Assembly: GCA_963678675.1 (NCBI GenBank)
Contig: OY783198.1
Location: forward strand, 687,001 to 751,000
Direction of reading: 5' to 3'
From: Xiphydria camelus
Taxonomy: Eukaryota; Arthropoda; Insecta; Hymenoptera; Xiphydriidae
DNA: 64,000 nt
Shown: positions 60,632 to 64,000 of the stretch, one piece after another
Numbering within the stretch: position 1 is the stretch's first letter
Layout: each line of letters begins with the position of its first letter
Position numbers and translations under genes: made by a program
Notes under the pieces: generated by a model
Told to the model about the DNA's origin: nothing
What the model saw: only the letters and a program-made list of their open reading frames with translations
Databases searched by the model: none

Positions 60632-61084
60632 TCAGCCGATTCCATTTATATCGAGGCGAGCCCCGCAGAGCCACTCTCCTCCTTCTGCTACAATTCTCGT
60701 ACGAGGGGCTTTTCGACCACGTGCGTCCATATTGCTTACATATAAATATATTACCATCATGAACCGATAACGGTCGTCGAGCTTGCAGTTTGCTCGGATG
60801 AGGAGGTCGTCGTCGACCAAGTATCGGAGTGATGCGATATTTGCCGGTACAACCAAAAGGTACAGATTTTGCGCGGGAATAGTAATCGTCGCATTAACCG
60901 CAGGTCCGATATTCTTCGCGATGCATCCTTGACCAAAGTGCAAGGACGCTTTGCCATCATCAAGAGCGAGTGAATCGAGTGCATTCTTGATAACGATGCG
61001 CGGAGCATCGATAATTGCACAGGAAACTAAAATCTCGGCGAGAACCGCGACGACGATCGTCATTTCGAAAGAATTAACCGGCAT
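60632..61084 (-). CDS. Weak candidate: small secreted-protein ORF or exon
   Basis: A minus-strand open frame read from ATG at 61084 (or 61063, context GAAATGA) begins with a signal-peptide-like segment, MTIVVAVLAEILVSCAII, and continues as a moderately hydrophobic chain with only two further cysteines (QGCIAK and NCKLDD). A gtaagc donor-like site at 60739 falls in frame (phase 0) after IYLY, so this could be a first exon ending at 60740 with others downstream on the minus strand. I recognise no family. It may equally be a chance frame, since similar lengths occur by chance elsewhere in the window. Confidence 0.2.
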   Translation of the reverse strand: MPVNSFEMTIVVAVLAEILVSCAIIDAPRIVIKNALDSLALDDGKASLHFGQGCIAKNIGPAVNATITIPAQNLYLLVVPANIASLRYLVDDDLLIRANCKLDDRYRFMMVIYLYVSNMDARGRKAPRTRIVAEGGEWLCGARLDINGIG

Positions 61085-61114
61085 TTCATTACGCGGTACC
61101 TGTGTCCGTATCAA

Positions 61115-64000
61115 TGCAATTTTTTGTCCTCTATCGATCCTGCGGTTGACAGGGTGGAATGATGCGGGCGATATCCGCGCGCACCGCGCTAAGGGCCCGG
61201 GAGCGATGACTGGCGTAAAAACGCCCCGTAATTCTTAGACCGCGCGATAATAGTTATTACATCGTAATCAGTATAAACTGCGCGGTACTAATTGCCCTAT
61301 TTGGGTATATTCGAGGGAATAATGCTCTTCTTGCTCGTCGAGGGCGCGCGCCCTGTTATTTTTACGCGAAATATCGACCACCGGTGTTTCGCGTCGATCG
61401 GAGAGTAATACGCGTCGCTCTATAGCTATACGTGTATTTCTCCGTGTCGAATTATCGTTCGACTATTACGGCGTAATCTTCCATCGTTGATCGCGCGATA
61501 TATCGATAAAAAGTGGTCTTGCCTTCCCACCTTTTTCTTATTCGTCAGCCATGTAACATTCGTAATTTCCGCGCGAGATTCTTACAGTAGAAATACCCAC
61601 AATGCAGTCAGCCGGCGGCAGTAGATACGCGTAGTTAATGCTCGGCCCACGGTCACGGCATACCTACATACAATTCAGCCTAACAGGTGGTAGTACAATT
61701 AAATCACGTTATGGTTATGCCGTGGGCGTTATGTTCACCGGGGGGTGCAGTGTTTGTCCCCGCATTACGACCGCGCCGTATGTGCTTTCGCGTGCGCTCG
61801 TCCGTCCATCCGAGAGCTGCAGGTAGTACCGCCGTGTCGGGGGTGGACTTTAACGTCGCGGGTACTTATAGTAATGACGATAACGGGGAGACGAACGAAT
61901 TCGCTCGGAAATGCAGAAATTCATCGACCCGGTACCCCGTCCGGTTGCAATTGCTTCGTTCACAACGCAGCATGCAAATACCGAACGAAGAGAAAACTCG
62001 GATACGCGACGTTTTCCGCCACGGTTCTAAATGACGCGACGCTCCGATCTCTTCTCCCTGCTCCCAATTAAATTGCAAATCAAAATGCATATCTCACCGG
62101 AAGGGACTCGCGCTGAATTTTAAAGTCCGCTCAATCGACCTCCCGTGGGACGCGCCTTCCCAACTTCCGCTTCCCCGCGAACGATCCTTCGTCCGCCTCG
62201 TTTCCCCGCGGGTGATGGGTATCCCTTTCGCGGCGTTCAATCGCGTCGATGATTTCGTGGAAATTTCACTCGAGCGCGAGCAAATTGAATTTGGACCGTT
62301 CGAACTCGGCACGGACGCGCGGTGTAGCTGGGACGCCAATTTCGACCCTCTCCAACCCTCGCTGCTCACGGTACAGTGCTACATAACAACGCGCTCTGCT
62401 TTTACGCCGCTTCGGTTTATTCATTACATCCTACTTCACCCCTATTTCACCCCAAGCCTCGGCCCCTACCCGCGGGAATCGCGTATACCCGCCTTTGATG
62501 ATCGGGGGGGTGGAAATTTACGGGTATTCCAGTCGTTATCAGGTGCGTCTCACCGACTCGCCTTTTCTGTATCTCTATATCGACGTATGCCGACATCTCG
62601 GTATAAACCGCGCGGTTAATGGTTTTCCGATCGCCGCGCGTTAACGTTTCCCTCCGCCGCAAAGAATTTCCCGGGGAAAAGAAGGTTCCGCCCTCCTCGA
62701 CCCCCGTCACCGATCGTATCTCGGACTTTCAAACTTTCCCGAGACGTCCGGAAGCCCGAGAGATACATGTACCCGCAACGAGAACGAGAGATACGGGAAC
62801 TTCTCGTGACACCTGACAAAGAATTTTGGTTACTCCCCTATATACTTATACATAGGACACGCGTCTCTCTATCGTGGGGTGTCCGTATTTTTCGCCGTCG
62901 TTCCGCTCCCTTCCACGCGAGGTCGAATTTACCGATCGTATCCTGTACACATATACACGCACATATATACGTACATTGGATATCCCGCAGGAAACGTCGC
63001 AAGGCAAGAGTGTGCGGCGCAACCCCGTGTGCATCGGGCGCGCCCAGCACTTCTGACAGTTATCCACTGTCCCGGGGATCGGGCGGACAATCCTCCGACG
63101 TTATCCAGTTACCGCTGTACTTACCTAACCTACTTCCGCTCGCTGCGCATCGAACGAGAGACCGAGCGCGCGGGCTTTGTGCTGAAGCTTGAGTTAGAGC
63201 ATCCATCCCCCGATTAGCCGAACGTAACGCGGGGAGTTGGTCGTTTCGGGAAACGCGGAGAAGCATTGTGGACACCGCGCGCGTATGCGGAAGCGTGTAG
63301 ACATTTTTCGATTCGGTCTGTAACTTATTTTTTAATAATATATACGGCGGTTATCATGAATCGATTAATCATACGTCGGCGATTCTTATTTTTTATTCAA
63401 TTTCAAGCCCTATTAATATAGGGATCGTTACGTGACGCTATCCTATAATTTGAATTAAACTTGGTACTTACCCCTACATTTGTCTACCATCGAAACACTT
63501 CGAACCGCGCGCGAACTGCGAGTCGAAGCCAAAGTTACGGCATACAGCGAGACGTTGAACGAGGAGTTAGCCCCGTTCCTCCCTCCCCTCTGCCGTTCCA
63601 AGACTTTAAACTCGCCGGCAGAATATCCCGACTGCGCTCAGGGGGTTCGCGTATTTTGTATACCGTGCGTGTGTATTTCAATGCAGCAGAAGAACCTAGC
63701 TTTATTCGTCAAATCATCACGTACGGATAATGCGAATTGAAACGATGAACGAGCCGTCACCAGACGATGTATCAAATTAGGGACGAAAACTACGGAGCAC
63801 CACCGTATTCGCGTATATTCTATAAAAAAGTCAAGCGTGTGTTATCCGGGACTCCATCATCGAGGATTATTACTTCGCGTATAAGCCGGATTAAAAATGA
63901 TGCTCGGATTATACATGTTGAAAGCAGTGGAGTCCCTTTCAGCCCGTGTCGTTCGCGCGGGGCGAGCGATCGATCGCGAATACGCGGAATGACTGGCAAA
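61115..64000. other. Intergenic, no gene recognised
   Basis: No conserved coding sequence, RNA gene or clear repeat was identified in this end segment. Confidence 0.5.

Noticed and set aside
1..64000. CRISPR arrays, operons, integrative elements
   Set aside because: None seen; the sequence is eukaryotic, and the only tandem repeats are microsatellites, the 66-bp repeat and the 311-bp array.

Overview
This window is nuclear DNA from an insect, most likely a hymenopteran such as an ant. The evidence is short GT-AG introns of 74 and 89 bp beside introns of several kb, CpG-rich non-coding DNA with many GA, GAC and CA microsatellites, mariner-like TA-flanked miniature elements, and exons that read as insect Limpet. 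The species call is inference. There are no prokaryotic features.

Positions 1764-28980, plus strand, hold the 3' part of one gene, Limpet (Lmpt), a PET + six-LIM-domain protein. Eight constitutive-looking exons were placed by splice sites and phase: PET-A 1764-1938, PET-B 2765-2998, then six LIM exons at 3778-3987, 16565-16765, 17402-17576, 26564-26733, 26808-26994 and 27084-27241 (stop). The 5' end of the gene lies upstream of the window. Introns cut the LIM domains after their first zinc-binding CxxC, so a transcript starting inside the gene yields a half LIM followed by whole ones. Three ATG-initiated exons sit in the large introns and look like alternative first exons: 10581-12116 (512 codons, disordered, phase 0), 15102-15253 (50 codons, with an Inr/DPE core promoter about 150 bp upstream) and 21209-21413 (68 codons, phase 1). 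Two match the phase of the next LIM exon exactly. The third fits if an alternative acceptor 11 bp inside the LIM2 exon is used. The predicted products are 808, 343 and 239 residues, carrying four-and-a-half or fewer LIM domains, compared with the full PET-LIM form.

From about 29 kb to 64 kb I find no convincing conserved gene. The region holds repeats: a 1.3-kb TA-flanked terminal-inverted-repeat element (32154-33479) carrying a tRNA-derived SINE, a long hairpin and a 66-bp tandem repeat; two smaller elements with similar termini (42084-42240, 50803-51027); a 1-kb array of 311-bp palindromic units (about 39968-40990) with a diverged copy in a Limpet intron (5262-5440); and a 295-bp palindrome (49727-50021). 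One minus-strand ORF with a signal-peptide-like start (about 60632-61084) is a weak gene candidate. A 200-bp assembly gap lies in the Limpet 3' region (28046-28245).
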